This document shows, piece after piece, positions 48,959 through 57,130 of a stretch of DNA of 64,000 bases (positions are counted from its first letter, which is position 1; every line of letters begins with the position of its first letter). The DNA lies in contig NZ_JAKJRU010000003.1 in assembly GCF_021726475.1 (NCBI RefSeq), positions 62,001 through 126,000 on the forward strand, given 5' to 3'. Made by a program: the position numbers and the translations under genes. Under the pieces are notes generated by a model. That model did no database searches. It was not told where the DNA came from and was given only the letters and a program-made list of their open reading frames with translations. Origin of the DNA: Pseudomonas oligotrophica (lineage in GTDB: Bacteria > Pseudomonadota > Gammaproteobacteria > Pseudomonadales > Pseudomonadaceae).

Positions 48959-50866
48959 TTACAGGTCCCAGCTGATCGACAGGTTCAGGCCGTGGTCGCG
49001 GTCGTCGTTGCCGCGATAGTGGTAGTTGGCCCGCAGCGCCAGATCGCGGGTCAGCTGGTGCGCCAGGCCGAGGCTGAAGCGCGTCTGGTCGCCCGTCGGC
49101 ACCGCGCCGGGTAGCTCGAAGCTGTTGCCGGGCACGCTGTTGAGCGACAGGCGCAGGTCCTGCGCGTCCTCGTCTTCACGTTCCACTTCGCGGGCCACTT
49201 CGCCGTACAGGCGGGTGCACTCGCTCAGCGCCAGGTCGCCGAACAGGCCGAGCGACAGGCGCAGCGAATCGCGCTCCTGGTCGGCGAAGGTCAGCGCGGT
49301 GGAGCGCGCGCCGCGCTCGCGGTAGCCGTCGACCTCCACGCGCTGGTAGTTCACGCCGACGAACGGCCCGAAGTGCATCGCGTCCTGCGCCTGCATCAGG
49401 TTGAAGCCGAGCTTGCTGCCGACTGCCCAGAGCTGCCCGTCGGTGGAACCCTTTTCGACGCGCTCGCTGCTGCCCAGCGCGAAGCGCCGCTCAAGGCCGT
49501 GGTAATCCAGCTGGCCGCCGCTGAGGGTGAAGTCGGCGAACAGGCGATCCTGCTCGTAGCGGGCAAAGGCGGTCGCCAGGTAGCTGCGCATGTCGTAGTC
49601 GGACTCGCCGGCGCCGAGGCTGACGCCGTGCTCGCCGACCGCCAGGCTGAGGCCGGCCAGCCAGCGCTCGTCCAGCCGGTGGGACAGGCTCAGCGACAGC
49701 GACTGGCTGTCGCCGTCACCGCTGCCGTAGCCGTCGAAATCCACGCTGCGATAGCCGCCGCCGGCCTGGATGCGCCACTCGCCGACCGGTTGCCAGTGGC
49801 CGCGCTGGGCCATCAGCGCCTGGTCGAGTTGCTGCTGCTGCGCGCGCAGCGCCGCCAGGCCCATCTCCGGCAGGCGCGAGATCTCCCAGGGCGCCGCGAC
49901 GATCGAGTACAGGTAGTCGGCGCTGATGCGGTGCAGCGCGGTGGTCGGGTGCACGGCATCGTTGAACAGCAGGCGGTCCGGGTCGGGCGCGCTGCCGCCA
50001 CGGCCATAGGTCGGATCGGCCAGGCAACTGTCGCCGGAGAAGCACACGGCGTTCTGCTCGATGTCGGCGGCGAAGCCGAATTGCGCCAGGTCCGCGCGTA
50101 CCTCGTCGAGCAGCAGGCGGCTGTTGAGCAGCACGTAGTTGGCACCGGAACTGCGCAGCTGCGCCTCGAGCTCGGCGTTGTACAGGTCGCTGAGCGCGTT
50201 GAGCTGGGCGCTGTTGCCGGTCAGGGTACCGAGTGGGGTGCTGCCGACGTCGGGGAGGTCCGAGACGATGATGTAGCGTGCCCCGGCAGCGGCCAGGGCG
50301 CTGACGCCGGCCACCAGGTCGCCCGCCGCGGCGGCCATGGTGGTCGGCCGGCTGGAGAGCTGGAAGATGTCGTTGGCGCCGCCGTTGAGGTAGTACAGCG
50401 CATGCGGGTCGGCCTGCGGATTCTCGACCAGGTAGCCGGGGCGCGAGCGGCTCAGGCCGCCGGCGGCCACCGTCGAGGTGCCGGTGATGGAGTCGAGGAT
50501 CTGGTCGGTACGGTAGCCGCCGACGGCGTAGTTGGTGCCGTCCGGGTTGCCGGTCAGCAGTTGCGGCAGCAGCGGGGTGGAGGGCAGCGAGGTCAGCCCC
50601 AGGCGCTCGGCCAGCAGCTGGGTGGCGACTTGGCCGCCGTACTCGACGTTGTTGTCGCCATAGGTCGGACCGGTGCGGTTGGTGAAGCGCAAGCCGCCGG
50701 TCGGATTGACGCCCAGCAGCGGGCTGCCGACGTCGGGAAAGTTGCCGGCATCGCTGAGCGAGTCGCCGAAGTTGATGAACTGGCTGAACGGGCCGTCGGC
50801 GGCGCTGGCGCTGCCGGCGAGGATGGCCAGCAGCAGGGCGGCCAGCGGTCTTGTCGTCGGATGCAT
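48959..50866 (-). CDS. estA: GDSL esterase autotransporter (EstA)
   Basis: A 635-residue outer-membrane autotransporter. A signal peptide (about residues 1-22, ending ASA/AD) is followed by a GDSL lipase passenger with NFGDSLSDAG (catalytic Ser about residue 35), GGANDIFQL and the catalytic D-x-x-H in FNDAVHPTTALHR. The C-terminal beta-barrel begins near residue 370. EstA-type proteins present an esterase on the cell surface and affect rhamnolipid and motility phenotypes. The start at 50866 has GGGAG upstream. It ends in WDL rather than the usual terminal aromatic, a small deviation. Confidence 0.94.
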   Translation of the reverse strand: MHPTTRPLAALLLAILAGSASAADGPFSQFINFGDSLSDAGNFPDVGSPLLGVNPTGGLRFTNRTGPTYGDNNVEYGGQVATQLLAERLGLTSLPSTPLLPQLLTGNPDGTNYAVGGYRTDQILDSITGTSTVAAGGLSRSRPGYLVENPQADPHALYYLNGGANDIFQLSSRPTTMAAAAGDLVAGVSALAAAGARYIIVSDLPDVGSTPLGTLTGNSAQLNALSDLYNAELEAQLRSSGANYVLLNSRLLLDEVRADLAQFGFAADIEQNAVCFSGDSCLADPTYGRGGSAPDPDRLLFNDAVHPTTALHRISADYLYSIVAAPWEISRLPEMGLAALRAQQQQLDQALMAQRGHWQPVGEWRIQAGGGYRSVDFDGYGSGDGDSQSLSLSLSHRLDERWLAGLSLAVGEHGVSLGAGESDYDMRSYLATAFARYEQDRLFADFTLSGGQLDYHGLERRFALGSSERVEKGSTDGQLWAVGSKLGFNLMQAQDAMHFGPFVGVNYQRVEVDGYRERGARSTALTFADQERDSLRLSLGLFGDLALSECTRLYGEVAREVEREDEDAQDLRLSLNSVPGNSFELPGAVPTGDQTRFSLGLAHQLTRDLALRANYHYRGNDDRDHGLNLSISWDL

Positions 50867-51170
50867 CGGGTTCTCCCTTCTTGTTGTTGTTCTGCTGCGC
50901 ATTCGGGCGCCCGGCCAAGCTAGCCAGGCCGGGCCGGCGGCAACAGCGCACCAAAGGGCGATTCGGCGGGCGCGGCTGTCGCCCGAAAGACGGATAGCGC
51001 GGCCGGCGCGGGAGAAATCCAACTGTTCTTGCCTTGGCTCAATGAATCGATCGGCGACTTCGCTAGGATCGCGCTGCTGGCCGGATGCCATCACGCGCAG
51101 CCCAGGGATTTCGCAGGGTGCGGGAATGGCCGGGTCTGAATGCGTGTTCCCTGCCGTGGGTAGAACAACA
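50867..51170. other. Gene-free region between estA and the diguanylate cyclase gene
   Basis: These 304 bases separate two divergent genes and presumably hold both promoters. I see no clear consensus site, repeat or hairpin to name. Confidence 0.4.
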
Positions 51171-52376
51171 ATGACTGCACTGATCGATCTGCTGCGTAAC
51201 CGCCTTGCCACGTTGCTGCCCGGCGAGCTGAAGACCCGCGAGCTGCGCCACCTGCTGACGCCCAAGGACCACCCGCTGCTGCTCTGCCAGCGCCGCGCGA
51301 TGATGATCGTCGACCGCGTTCGGCTGTTCGCCTTTCTCTTCGCCGTGCTCACGCCGCTGTGGTCGCTGATCGACCTGATGGTCTTCGACATGCCGCTCTG
51401 GCTGTGGCTGGCCGGCTTCCGCCTGGCGGCCTGCCTGGCCTTCACCGCGCTGCTGGTGTTCTACCGCCCGAGCGGCAACCTGTTCGATGCCTACCGTGCG
51501 ATCGCCATCCTCTTCGCCATCCCGACGGTGTTCTACATCGCCTCGCACACGCTGCTCGGCACCTACCAGCTGGCGCAGTTCTCGGCGGTGGTCGGCGCGG
51601 GCTATGCGTTCCTGCCCTTCGTGCTGATGGCCGGGCTGACGATCTTCCCGCTGACCCTGGCCGAGAGCCTGGTGCTGGGCGTGGTGCTGCTGCTGGCCCA
51701 GGCACTGGCGGGCTACCTGAGCTGGGCGACGCTGAACTGGCCGTCGTTCGCCGGGGCGTTCTGGTTGCTGATCCTGATCTGCGGGGTGGCGACCCTGGCC
51801 GGCATGAGCCAGCTGGCGTTCATGGTCGCGCTGGTGCGCCAGGCCATCCGCGATCCGCTGACCGGCATCTTCTCGCGCGGCAGCGGCGAGGAGATCCTGC
51901 GCCTGCAGTGGGACTCGGCGCGGCGCAGCGACGGCCCGCTGGCGCTGGCCTTCATCGACCTCGACCACTTCAAGGCGATCAACGACCAGCATGGCCACGA
52001 GGCCGGCGACGCGGTCCTGCGCGAGGCCGCCCGGGCGATGCTCGGCAGCCTGCGTGGCAGCGACAGCCTGGTGCGCTGGGGCGGCGAGGAGTTCCTGCTG
52101 ATCATGCCGGACACCGACCTGGCGCAGGCGCAGCTGGCCCTGGCCCGGGTGCTGCGCAATGGCCTGGGCGTGCGCCCCGAGGGTTGCCCGCTGACCGCAA
52201 GCATCGGCCTGGCCGAGCGGCGCGACGATGGCGTGGCGGACATGCGCGAGCTGCTGGAGCTGGCCGATCGGCGCATGTACGAGGCCAAGGGCGCCGGGCG
52301 CAACTGCCTGCAGGCCGGCCAGCGGCCTGCCGAGGAACAGGATTCAGGCCTGGCCCAGGCCGAATACGTGGCGTAG
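51171..52376 (+). CDS. Membrane-bound diguanylate cyclase
   Basis: A 401-residue protein with about six hydrophobic segments in residues 45-225, then a GGDEF domain. The catalytic site reads GGEEF, and an RxxD inhibitory site (RGSD) lies five residues upstream, so an active cyclase under product feedback is predicted. [16 protein letters not shown] opens the domain. The start at 51171 lacks a clear ribosome-binding site, and an ATG 15 codons earlier is possible. It is divergent from estA and convergent with pncB, overlapping its end by 33 bases. Confidence 0.92.
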   Translation: MTALIDLLRNRLATLLPGELKTRELRHLLTPKDHPLLLCQRRAMMIVDRVRLFAFLFAVLTPLWSLIDLMVFDMPLWLWLAGFRLAACLAFTALLVFYRPSGNLFDAYRAIAILFAIPTVFYIASHTLLGTYQLAQFSAVVGAGYAFLPFVLMAGLTIFPLTLAESLVLGVVLLLAQALAGYLSWATLNWPSFAGAFWLLILICGVATLAGMSQLAFMVALVRQAIRDPLTGIFSRGSGEEILRLQWDSARRSDGPLALAFIDLDHFKAINDQHGHEAGDAVLREAARAMLGSLRGSDSLVRWGGEEFLLIMPDTDLAQAQLALARVLRNGLGVRPEGCPLTASIGLAERRDDGVADMRELLELADRRMYEAKGAGRNCLQAGQRPAEEQDSGLAQAEYVA

Positions 52377-53543
52377 GTAGCTGACGAAGGCCGGGTCGCG
52401 GCACATGGTCTTGCCCGGCGAGTCGGAGATCTTCGCCACCGGCTGGCCGTTGCAGGCGGTCATCTTGATCACCATGTTGGTCGGCCGCACGCCGGGGATG
52501 TCGCAGGTCAGCCCGGTGCCGATGCCGAAGCTCGGCTTGCAGCGCCCGACCAGCGCCCGGTAGATCTCCAGCGCGCGGGCGAAATCCAGCCCGTCGGAGA
52601 ACACCAGCTGGCGGCTGCGCGGGTCGATGCCCAGCCCGTGGTAATGGGCGATGGCCTTCTCCGCCCACTCGAGCGGGTCGCCCGAGTCGTGCCGCAGGCC
52701 GTCGAACAGCTTGGCGAAGAACAGATCGAAGTCGCGCAGAAAGGCATCCATGGTGATGCAGTCGGTCAGTGCGATGCCCAGCGCGCCGCGGTATTCGCGC
52801 ACCCAGCAGTCCAGCGCGGCACGCTGGCTGTCGATCAGCCGCGGGCCGAGCTGCTGGTGCGCCATGATCCATTCGTGGGCCATGGTGCCCATCGGGCGCA
52901 GGCCCAGCGTGCGTGCCAGATGCACGTTGCTGGTGCCGACGAAGTGCCCGGGAAAGATCGCCGGCAACTCGCCGACGACCATCCGCTGCACCGCATGGGA
53001 GAAGCGCCGGCGGGTACCGAAATCGGCCAGGGTGAACTCGGCCAGCTCTTCCTCGCTGGCCTGGGCGCGCAGCCAGGCGCATTTGTCCTGCAGCCGCTCG
53101 TGGGCCTGCTCGAGCGTGACCCGAGGGTTGAGCGCGCGGTTGCGCATCTCGCTGATGATCGCCAGCAGCGGCACCTCGAAGAGGATCACGTGCAGCCAGG
53201 GGCCGCGCAGGTGGATCACCAGCTCGCCGCCCTGGGCCTGGATGTCGAGGTAGCGCAGGTCGAAACGGAACAGCCCGAGGAAGCGGATGAAGTCCGGCTG
53301 CATGTAGGGAATGTGCTCGAGGAAGGCCAGCTCCTCGGGCTGCATGCGCAGCTCGGCCAGGCGCTCGATCTGCTCGACGATGGCGCCCAGGTGCGGGGTC
53401 AGGTCTTCGTCGGAGCGGCAGCGAAAGGCCCACTCCACCTTGGCGTTGGGGTAGTGGTGCAGGACCGCCTGCATCATCGTCAGCTTGTAGAAATCGGTAT
53501 CCAGCAGGCTGGGGACGATCTCGTCGGAAAAGGCGCTGGTCAT
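52344..53543 (-). CDS. pncB: Nicotinate phosphoribosyltransferase
   Basis: A 399-residue NAD-salvage enzyme converting nicotinate and PRPP to nicotinate mononucleotide, coupled to ATP hydrolysis. [20 protein letters not shown] is the conserved N-terminus. [21 protein letters not shown] holds the region of the phosphorylated histidine and the active-site Arg. [12 protein letters not shown] and [12 protein letters not shown] bind PRPP. The start at 53543 is well placed. No other NAD-pathway gene is adjacent. Its end overlaps the convergent diguanylate cyclase gene. Confidence 0.97.
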   Translation of the reverse strand: MTSAFSDEIVPSLLDTDFYKLTMMQAVLHHYPNAKVEWAFRCRSDEDLTPHLGAIVEQIERLAELRMQPEELAFLEHIPYMQPDFIRFLGLFRFDLRYLDIQAQGGELVIHLRGPWLHVILFEVPLLAIISEMRNRALNPRVTLEQAHERLQDKCAWLRAQASEEELAEFTLADFGTRRRFSHAVQRMVVGELPAIFPGHFVGTSNVHLARTLGLRPMGTMAHEWIMAHQQLGPRLIDSQRAALDCWVREYRGALGIALTDCITMDAFLRDFDLFFAKLFDGLRHDSGDPLEWAEKAIAHYHGLGIDPRSRQLVFSDGLDFARALEIYRALVGRCKPSFGIGTGLTCDIPGVRPTNMVIKMTACNGQPVAKISDSPGKTMCRDPAFVSYLRHVFGLGQA

Positions 53544-53586
53544 CGAAGCTCCCACGCAGCTGTGAACGGGCAGGGCTTCGTCCGCT

Positions 53587-53757
53587 TCAACCGCCGCCGA
53601 TGCCCTCGATGACCTTGCCGGTTCCGCCGCAGGTTGTGCAAGGGGCGTCGTTGCACATGCCGCTGCCATGGCAGTCGGGGCAGAGATTCTCGCCGCTGCC
53701 GGGCGTGCCTGCCAGCGCCTGGTCACCCGGGTTTAGCGGTTCTTCGTGTGCGGGCAA
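53587..53757 (-). CDS. Small zinc-ribbon (CxxCxGxG) peptide
   Basis: A short cytoplasmic peptide of about 56 residues with a DnaJ-like zinc-ribbon signature CPDCHGSG and CTTCGGTG followed by KVIEGIGGG. The start is uncertain. A TTG at 53757 gives a family-like N-terminus ([20 protein letters not shown]). An ATG at 53877 would begin inside a large hairpin and adds residues with no family likeness. Function is unknown; similar small CxxCxGxG peptides are widespread in Pseudomonas. It lies 43 bases after the pncB start, on the same strand. Confidence 0.6.
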   Translation of the reverse strand: MPAHEEPLNPGDQALAGTPGSGENLCPDCHGSGMCNDAPCTTCGGTGKVIEGIGGG

Positions 53758-53846
53758 GTTGCGTGGCCTGGGATATATGAAGTTTTGATTGGATATGCAG
53801 CGAAGCGAACTTGGCGCCCGGCTGCTTGTTGCATTTAATACCTGCC

Positions 53847-53894
53847 GCAAATAAACAAGGGGTAAAGGCGAGCCCATACCCCTTGTTTATTTGC
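53847..53894 (-). terminator. Long perfect 18-bp hairpin (bidirectional terminator)
   Basis: GCAAATAAACAAGGGGTA pairs perfectly with TACCCCTTGTTTATTTGC, with a 12-base loop. The A-rich and T-rich ends make it look like a bidirectional rho-independent terminator, 9 bases after the KGG stop codon. Confidence 0.85.
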
Positions 53895-53903
53895 AGTTGC
53901 CGC

Positions 53904-54080
53904 TTACTTGCTGCTGTTGCGACCGCCGCCGTGGCTGTTCTGGCCACCCTTGCGTCCGGCCTCGGAGGCCTTCTCGCGGTCATTGGCGAAGTTGCCGCCG
54001 CTGTTGTGGCCGCCCTTGCGGCCTGCTTCGGAAGCCTTCTCGCGGTCGTTGGCGAAGTTGCCAGGGTTGTTGTTAGCCAT
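53904..54080 (-). CDS. KGG-repeat stress peptide
   Basis: A 58-residue hydrophilic peptide, beginning MANNNPGNFANDREKASEAG, with two 22-residue repeats each carrying the RKGG core. The KGG motif is common in stress-induced peptides of the Con-10/YciG type, whose biochemical role is unclear. The repeats span 66 bases each, with only a few substitutions (a recent tandem duplication). A GAGGAG site precedes the ATG. It is transcribed away from the neighbouring membrane protein and ends at the large hairpin. Confidence 0.85.
   Translation of the reverse strand: MANNNPGNFANDREKASEAGRKGGHNSGGNFANDREKASEAGRKGGQNSHGGGRNSSK
53942..54073 (-). repeat. 66-bp tandem repeat within the KGG gene
   Basis: Two adjacent copies, 53942-54007 and 54008-54073, keep the same frame and encode the two KGG units. 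Differences are mostly silent, consistent with in-frame duplication under protein-level constraint. Confidence 0.85.
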
Positions 54081-54306
54081 GTCTTTTTCTCCTCGATGGA
54101 TAGAGACTTGCCGCGGCCGATGAAAGTGCGTCTTCATCAGCCGTCATGGATTCAGAGCAGGGGCCCGGTCAAGAGTTTCCATTCAAGCGCAGACGGCAGA
54201 CGAGTGGTTTTCCACGTATTTATTGCCGGTATGGCCAAGTGCAAGTGTTGAAAATCGGGCGCCTGTTTTCTTGCGCAAACAGGGCGATTAATTGAATCGC
54301 CGAATA

Positions 54307-54540
54307 TCAGGCCAACAGTGAAAGTTGCCGTTGTGCCAGCAGGCGCATCACGTAGCCGATCTTCAGCGCGGTCGGGCCGAGGATGACCAGCGCATGGGAC
54401 AGCACGACCTGTCCCAGCGTGAGATGACGATCCAGCAGGTAGGCGCCGGCGACGCCCAGCAGGAGCAGCAGAACACCGACGGTCATCAGCAGGTTGGCCA
54501 GATGCAGCAGGCGTAGCGGGTCATGGTGGGCATCGCGCAT
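54307..54540 (-). CDS. Small two-helix membrane protein (PpyR-like)
   Basis: A 77-residue protein with two hydrophobic segments (ANLLMTVGVLLLLLGVAGAYL and LSHALVILGPTALKIGYVM) separated by a short polar loop. It lies just downstream of hmp on the same strand (36 bases), so they are probably co-transcribed. A small membrane protein called PpyR is linked to flavohaemoglobin in Pseudomonas aeruginosa; this protein occupies the same place and has similar size, but sequence equivalence is inferred. If so, it could couple nitric-oxide detoxification to membrane signalling. Confidence 0.6.
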   Translation of the reverse strand: MRDAHHDPLRLLHLANLLMTVGVLLLLLGVAGAYLLDRHLTLGQVVLSHALVILGPTALKIGYVMRLLAQRQLSLLA

Positions 54541-54576
54541 GGTGCTTACCTCATGTCGTGGGTTTGCCTGTGGCCG

Positions 54577-55752
54577 TCACTCCAGGGCGGCGGCCGGGCC
54601 GAAGAACTCGTAGCGGACCTGCGCCGGCGGCACGCCGAGCGACTGCAACTGGCGCTTGACCGCCGCCATGAACGGGCGCGGGCCGAGGAAGTAGACGTCC
54701 ACGTCGCGCTCGGGCAGCCACTCGGCCAGGTGCGCCTCGCTGAGCAGGCCGACGGCGTCGGGGCGGCGCTCGCCGGCCTGGTCCTGCTCGTAGCAGTAGA
54801 AGCGCTCCAGCTGCGCGTGCTCGGCGCTGAGGGCGTCGACCTGCTCGCGGAAGGCGTGCACCTCGGCATTGCGGGCACAGTGGATGAAGCGGATTGGCCG
54901 GGACTGCTCCAGCGCCGACTCGAGCATCGCCAGGGTCGGGGTGATGCCGACGCCGCCGCTGATCAGCACCAGCGGCTTGTCGCTGGGCTCGAGGGTGAAC
55001 TGCCCGGCCGGTGCGAACAGCTCGACCACCTCGCCCTCGGCCATGCCGTGCAGGGCGTTGGACACCAGCCCGCCGGCCTCGCGCTTGACGCTGATGCGAT
55101 AGCTGCGGCCGTTGCTGGCTGCCGACAGCGAGTAGTTGCGGCGCACTTCCTGGCCGTCGACCTGCAGGCGCAGGCCGATGTACTGCCCGGGCAGGTAGTC
55201 CATCAGCGGGCCGCCGTCCTCGGCTTGCAGGTAGAAGGAGGTGATCTCGGCACTCTCCGGAACCTTGCGCGCGATGACGAAGCGCCGCGCGCCACGCCAG
55301 CCGCCGGGTGCCTGGGCCGCCGCGTCGTAGCGCGCCTGCTCGGCGCCGATGAGGATGCCGGCCAGCTGCTGGTAGGCCGCGCCCCAGGCATCGATCACCG
55401 CGTCGGTGGCGATCTCGGCGCCGAGCACTTCACGGATGGCGCGCAGCAGGCAGCTGCCGACGATCGGGTAGTGCTCGGGCAGCACCTGCAGGGCCACGTG
55501 CTTGTTGACGATCTGTCCGACCAGGTCGCCCAGCGCCTCCAGTCGGTCGATGTGCCTGGCGTACATCAGCACGCCGTTGGCCAGTGCGCGGGGCTGGTCG
55601 CCGCTGGCCTGGTGGGCCTGGTTGAACAGCGGGCGCACCTCGGGGTACTCGCTGAGCATGATGTTGTAGAAGTGCGTGGTCAGGGCCTCGCCGCCGCTCT
55701 CCAGCAGCGGGACGGTGGCTTTGATCAGGGCACGGTGTTCGGCGCAAAGCAT
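54577..55752 (-). CDS. hmp: Flavohaemoglobin (nitric-oxide dioxygenase)
   Basis: A 391-residue cytoplasmic protein that converts nitric oxide to nitrate using oxygen and NAD(P)H. The globin domain (residues 1-140) has the proximal-His region IVNKHVALQVLPEHYPIVG. The FAD domain has RNYSLSAA, and the NAD domain has GGVGITPTLAM and YFLGPRPFM. GAGGAG precedes the ATG. The upstream region carries a sigma-54-like promoter and an Anr/Dnr-type half-palindrome, fitting nitric-oxide-responsive control; the specialised activator gene is not within this window. Confidence 0.95.
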   Translation of the reverse strand: MLCAEHRALIKATVPLLESGGEALTTHFYNIMLSEYPEVRPLFNQAHQASGDQPRALANGVLMYARHIDRLEALGDLVGQIVNKHVALQVLPEHYPIVGSCLLRAIREVLGAEIATDAVIDAWGAAYQQLAGILIGAEQARYDAAAQAPGGWRGARRFVIARKVPESAEITSFYLQAEDGGPLMDYLPGQYIGLRLQVDGQEVRRNYSLSAASNGRSYRISVKREAGGLVSNALHGMAEGEVVELFAPAGQFTLEPSDKPLVLISGGVGITPTLAMLESALEQSRPIRFIHCARNAEVHAFREQVDALSAEHAQLERFYCYEQDQAGERRPDAVGLLSEAHLAEWLPERDVDVYFLGPRPFMAAVKRQLQSLGVPPAQVRYEFFGPAAALE

Positions 55753-55813
55753 GGATGACTCCTCTTTCGGGATGGTTCACCGCCTCGCGGGGGCGATGTG
55801 TCTGCCCTCGTGT

Positions 55814-55830
55814 TTCAACTTCCGTACCAG
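55814..55830 (-). promoter_or_regulatory. Sigma-54-like promoter of hmp
   Basis: On the minus strand CTGGTACGGAAGTTGAA carries the conserved GG, the exact 10-base spacing and TTG-like -12 element, but the -12 dinucleotide is GA instead of GC. It lies 62 bases upstream of hmp, where an RpoN promoter would belong. Suggestive rather than certain. Confidence 0.5.
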
Positions 55831-55838
55831 GCCTGGAA

Positions 55839-55852
55839 TTGACTGAAATCAA
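55839..55852. promoter_or_regulatory. Anr/Dnr-type (FNR-like) box between hmp and DUF2188 gene
   Basis: TTGAC-TGAA-ATCAA differs by one base from TTGAT-N4-ATCAA. It lies 87 bases before hmp and 148 bases before the divergent DUF2188 gene; an oxygen- or nitric-oxide-sensing FNR-family activator could act on either. Confidence 0.6.
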
Positions 55853-55999
55853 GGTCTGTCCGTGGGGCGGGGTGCGATTTACCCGAACGATCCGGGGTTT
55901 TATCGACCGTGAGGGTCGTTTGTACCCTTCGGCCTGCGGCGAACCGACCCACTCTCGCCGGCCTCTAACGCACGAACCCGAACTCGCCGGAGGCAAACG

Positions 56000-56224
56000 A
56001 TGCAGAACTACCACGTCATCCATGAAGACGGCCGCTGGGTGCTCAAGGAGGAGGGCGACCGCCGTGTGCTGATCGAGGCGGCGACCCGGGAGGAAATCCT
56101 CAACGAGACCCGCGACTACATGAAGCTGCGCACCGCCTCGGTGAAGATCCACGACAAGGACGGCGGCCTCGAGGAAGAGCGCTGCTACCCGCGCGATCAG
56201 GACCCGCGCGCCACCTGCGGCTGA
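56000..56224 (+). CDS. DUF2188 family small protein
   Basis: A 74-residue hydrophilic protein of the DUF2188 family with the typical MQNYHVIHEDGRWVLKEEGD N-terminus. The GGAGG site eight bases upstream is strong. Function is unknown; short DUF2188 proteins may bind nucleic acid or respond to stress. It is divergent from hmp and its 3-prime end overlaps the convergent urea transporter gene by 28 bases. Confidence 0.8.
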   Translation: MQNYHVIHEDGRWVLKEEGDRRVLIEAATREEILNETRDYMKLRTASVKIHDKDGGLEEERCYPRDQDPRATCG

Positions 56225-57048
56225 GCGTCGCCCGGCCGGACGAGCCCGCGCAGTGCCCAGCAGGCGAGGATGAAGGGCAGCGTCAGCAGCGGCACGCCGA
56301 GCCAGTGCGCGGCCAGCGCCAGCGGCGCAGCCAGCACGGCGGCCAGCAGCGGCCACAGGCCGCGATGGACCTGGCTGGCAGCCAGCGCGGCCAGCGCCGG
56401 GTTGAAGCCATGCAGGCCATTCGCGGCGCCGGCGAGGTCGAAGCCCAGGCCCGCCAGCAGGCCGGTCGTCGAGCCGAGCGCCAGCCAGAGCGCGGCCCGG
56501 CGATCGGCCAGCGCCACGCCGAGCAGCAGGCAGGCGCCGCTGGCCGCGTTGTCCAGCAGGATCACCTGGGCGATGCCGCGCAGCACGCCCAGCGGCAGCT
56601 CGGCAAGGGACGCTGGCGCAGCCACGGCCGGCGCCGCGCCGCCGGCCAGCGCAAGCAGGGCCCAGCCCAGCAGGATGAAGGGCAGGGTGAAGCCCGGTGG
56701 CCAGCGGCGCGAGCGCAGCGCGTGCAACAGGCCCGCCTGCAGCGGGCAGCTGGCGACCGCGCCGAGCAGCGCCAGCGCCAGGCCCACCGGCGTCAGCCCC
56801 AGCACGAGCACGGCCAGGCCGCCGAGCAGGGCTGCGTTGTAGCCGTACAGGCCGAGCGCGATATCGACCGGCGCCGCGCCGCGCATCCCTGCCCAGCACG
56901 TCGCCACGACGACACCCGGCAACACGCCGACCAGCAGCGCCGGTGCGCCGAGCGCCACTGCCAGCAGCACCAGCAGGCCGCAGCCGGCATGCGCCTGCAG
57001 GAAGGTCTGGCTCAAGCCGTGCAGCCAGGAACGAAGCAGGCCGGACAT
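56197..57048 (-). CDS. Urea transporter (UT-B type)
   Basis: A 283-residue inner-membrane channel-like protein with about ten hydrophobic segments arranged as two pseudo-symmetric halves, each with a urea-transporter-like motif (WPPGFTLPFILLGWALL and LGVPLLTLPFILACWALRG). LYGYNAALLGGLAV and LHGFNPALAALAA also correspond to conserved UT loops. Such proteins let urea diffuse passively. No urease gene is in the window. The start at 57048 has GGG upstream but no strong site. Confidence 0.88.
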   Translation of the reverse strand: MSGLLRSWLHGLSQTFLQAHAGCGLLVLLAVALGAPALLVGVLPGVVVATCWAGMRGAAPVDIALGLYGYNAALLGGLAVLVLGLTPVGLALALLGAVASCPLQAGLLHALRSRRWPPGFTLPFILLGWALLALAGGAAPAVAAPASLAELPLGVLRGIAQVILLDNAASGACLLLGVALADRRAALWLALGSTTGLLAGLGFDLAGAANGLHGFNPALAALAASQVHRGLWPLLAAVLAAPLALAAHWLGVPLLTLPFILACWALRGLVRPGDAQPQVARGS

Positions 57049-57130
57049 GGGGGCGGATTCTCGGGACGAACGCAGGGGCGCGAGGCGGCAGGCGCCTCGC
57101 GGTCGATGAAACGCTGGGGAGCCGCCGGCC

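Noticed and set aside
53757-53877. ATG at 53877 as start of the zinc-ribbon gene
   Set aside because: It falls inside the 18-bp hairpin, has a badly placed ribosome-binding site, and adds residues unlike the family.
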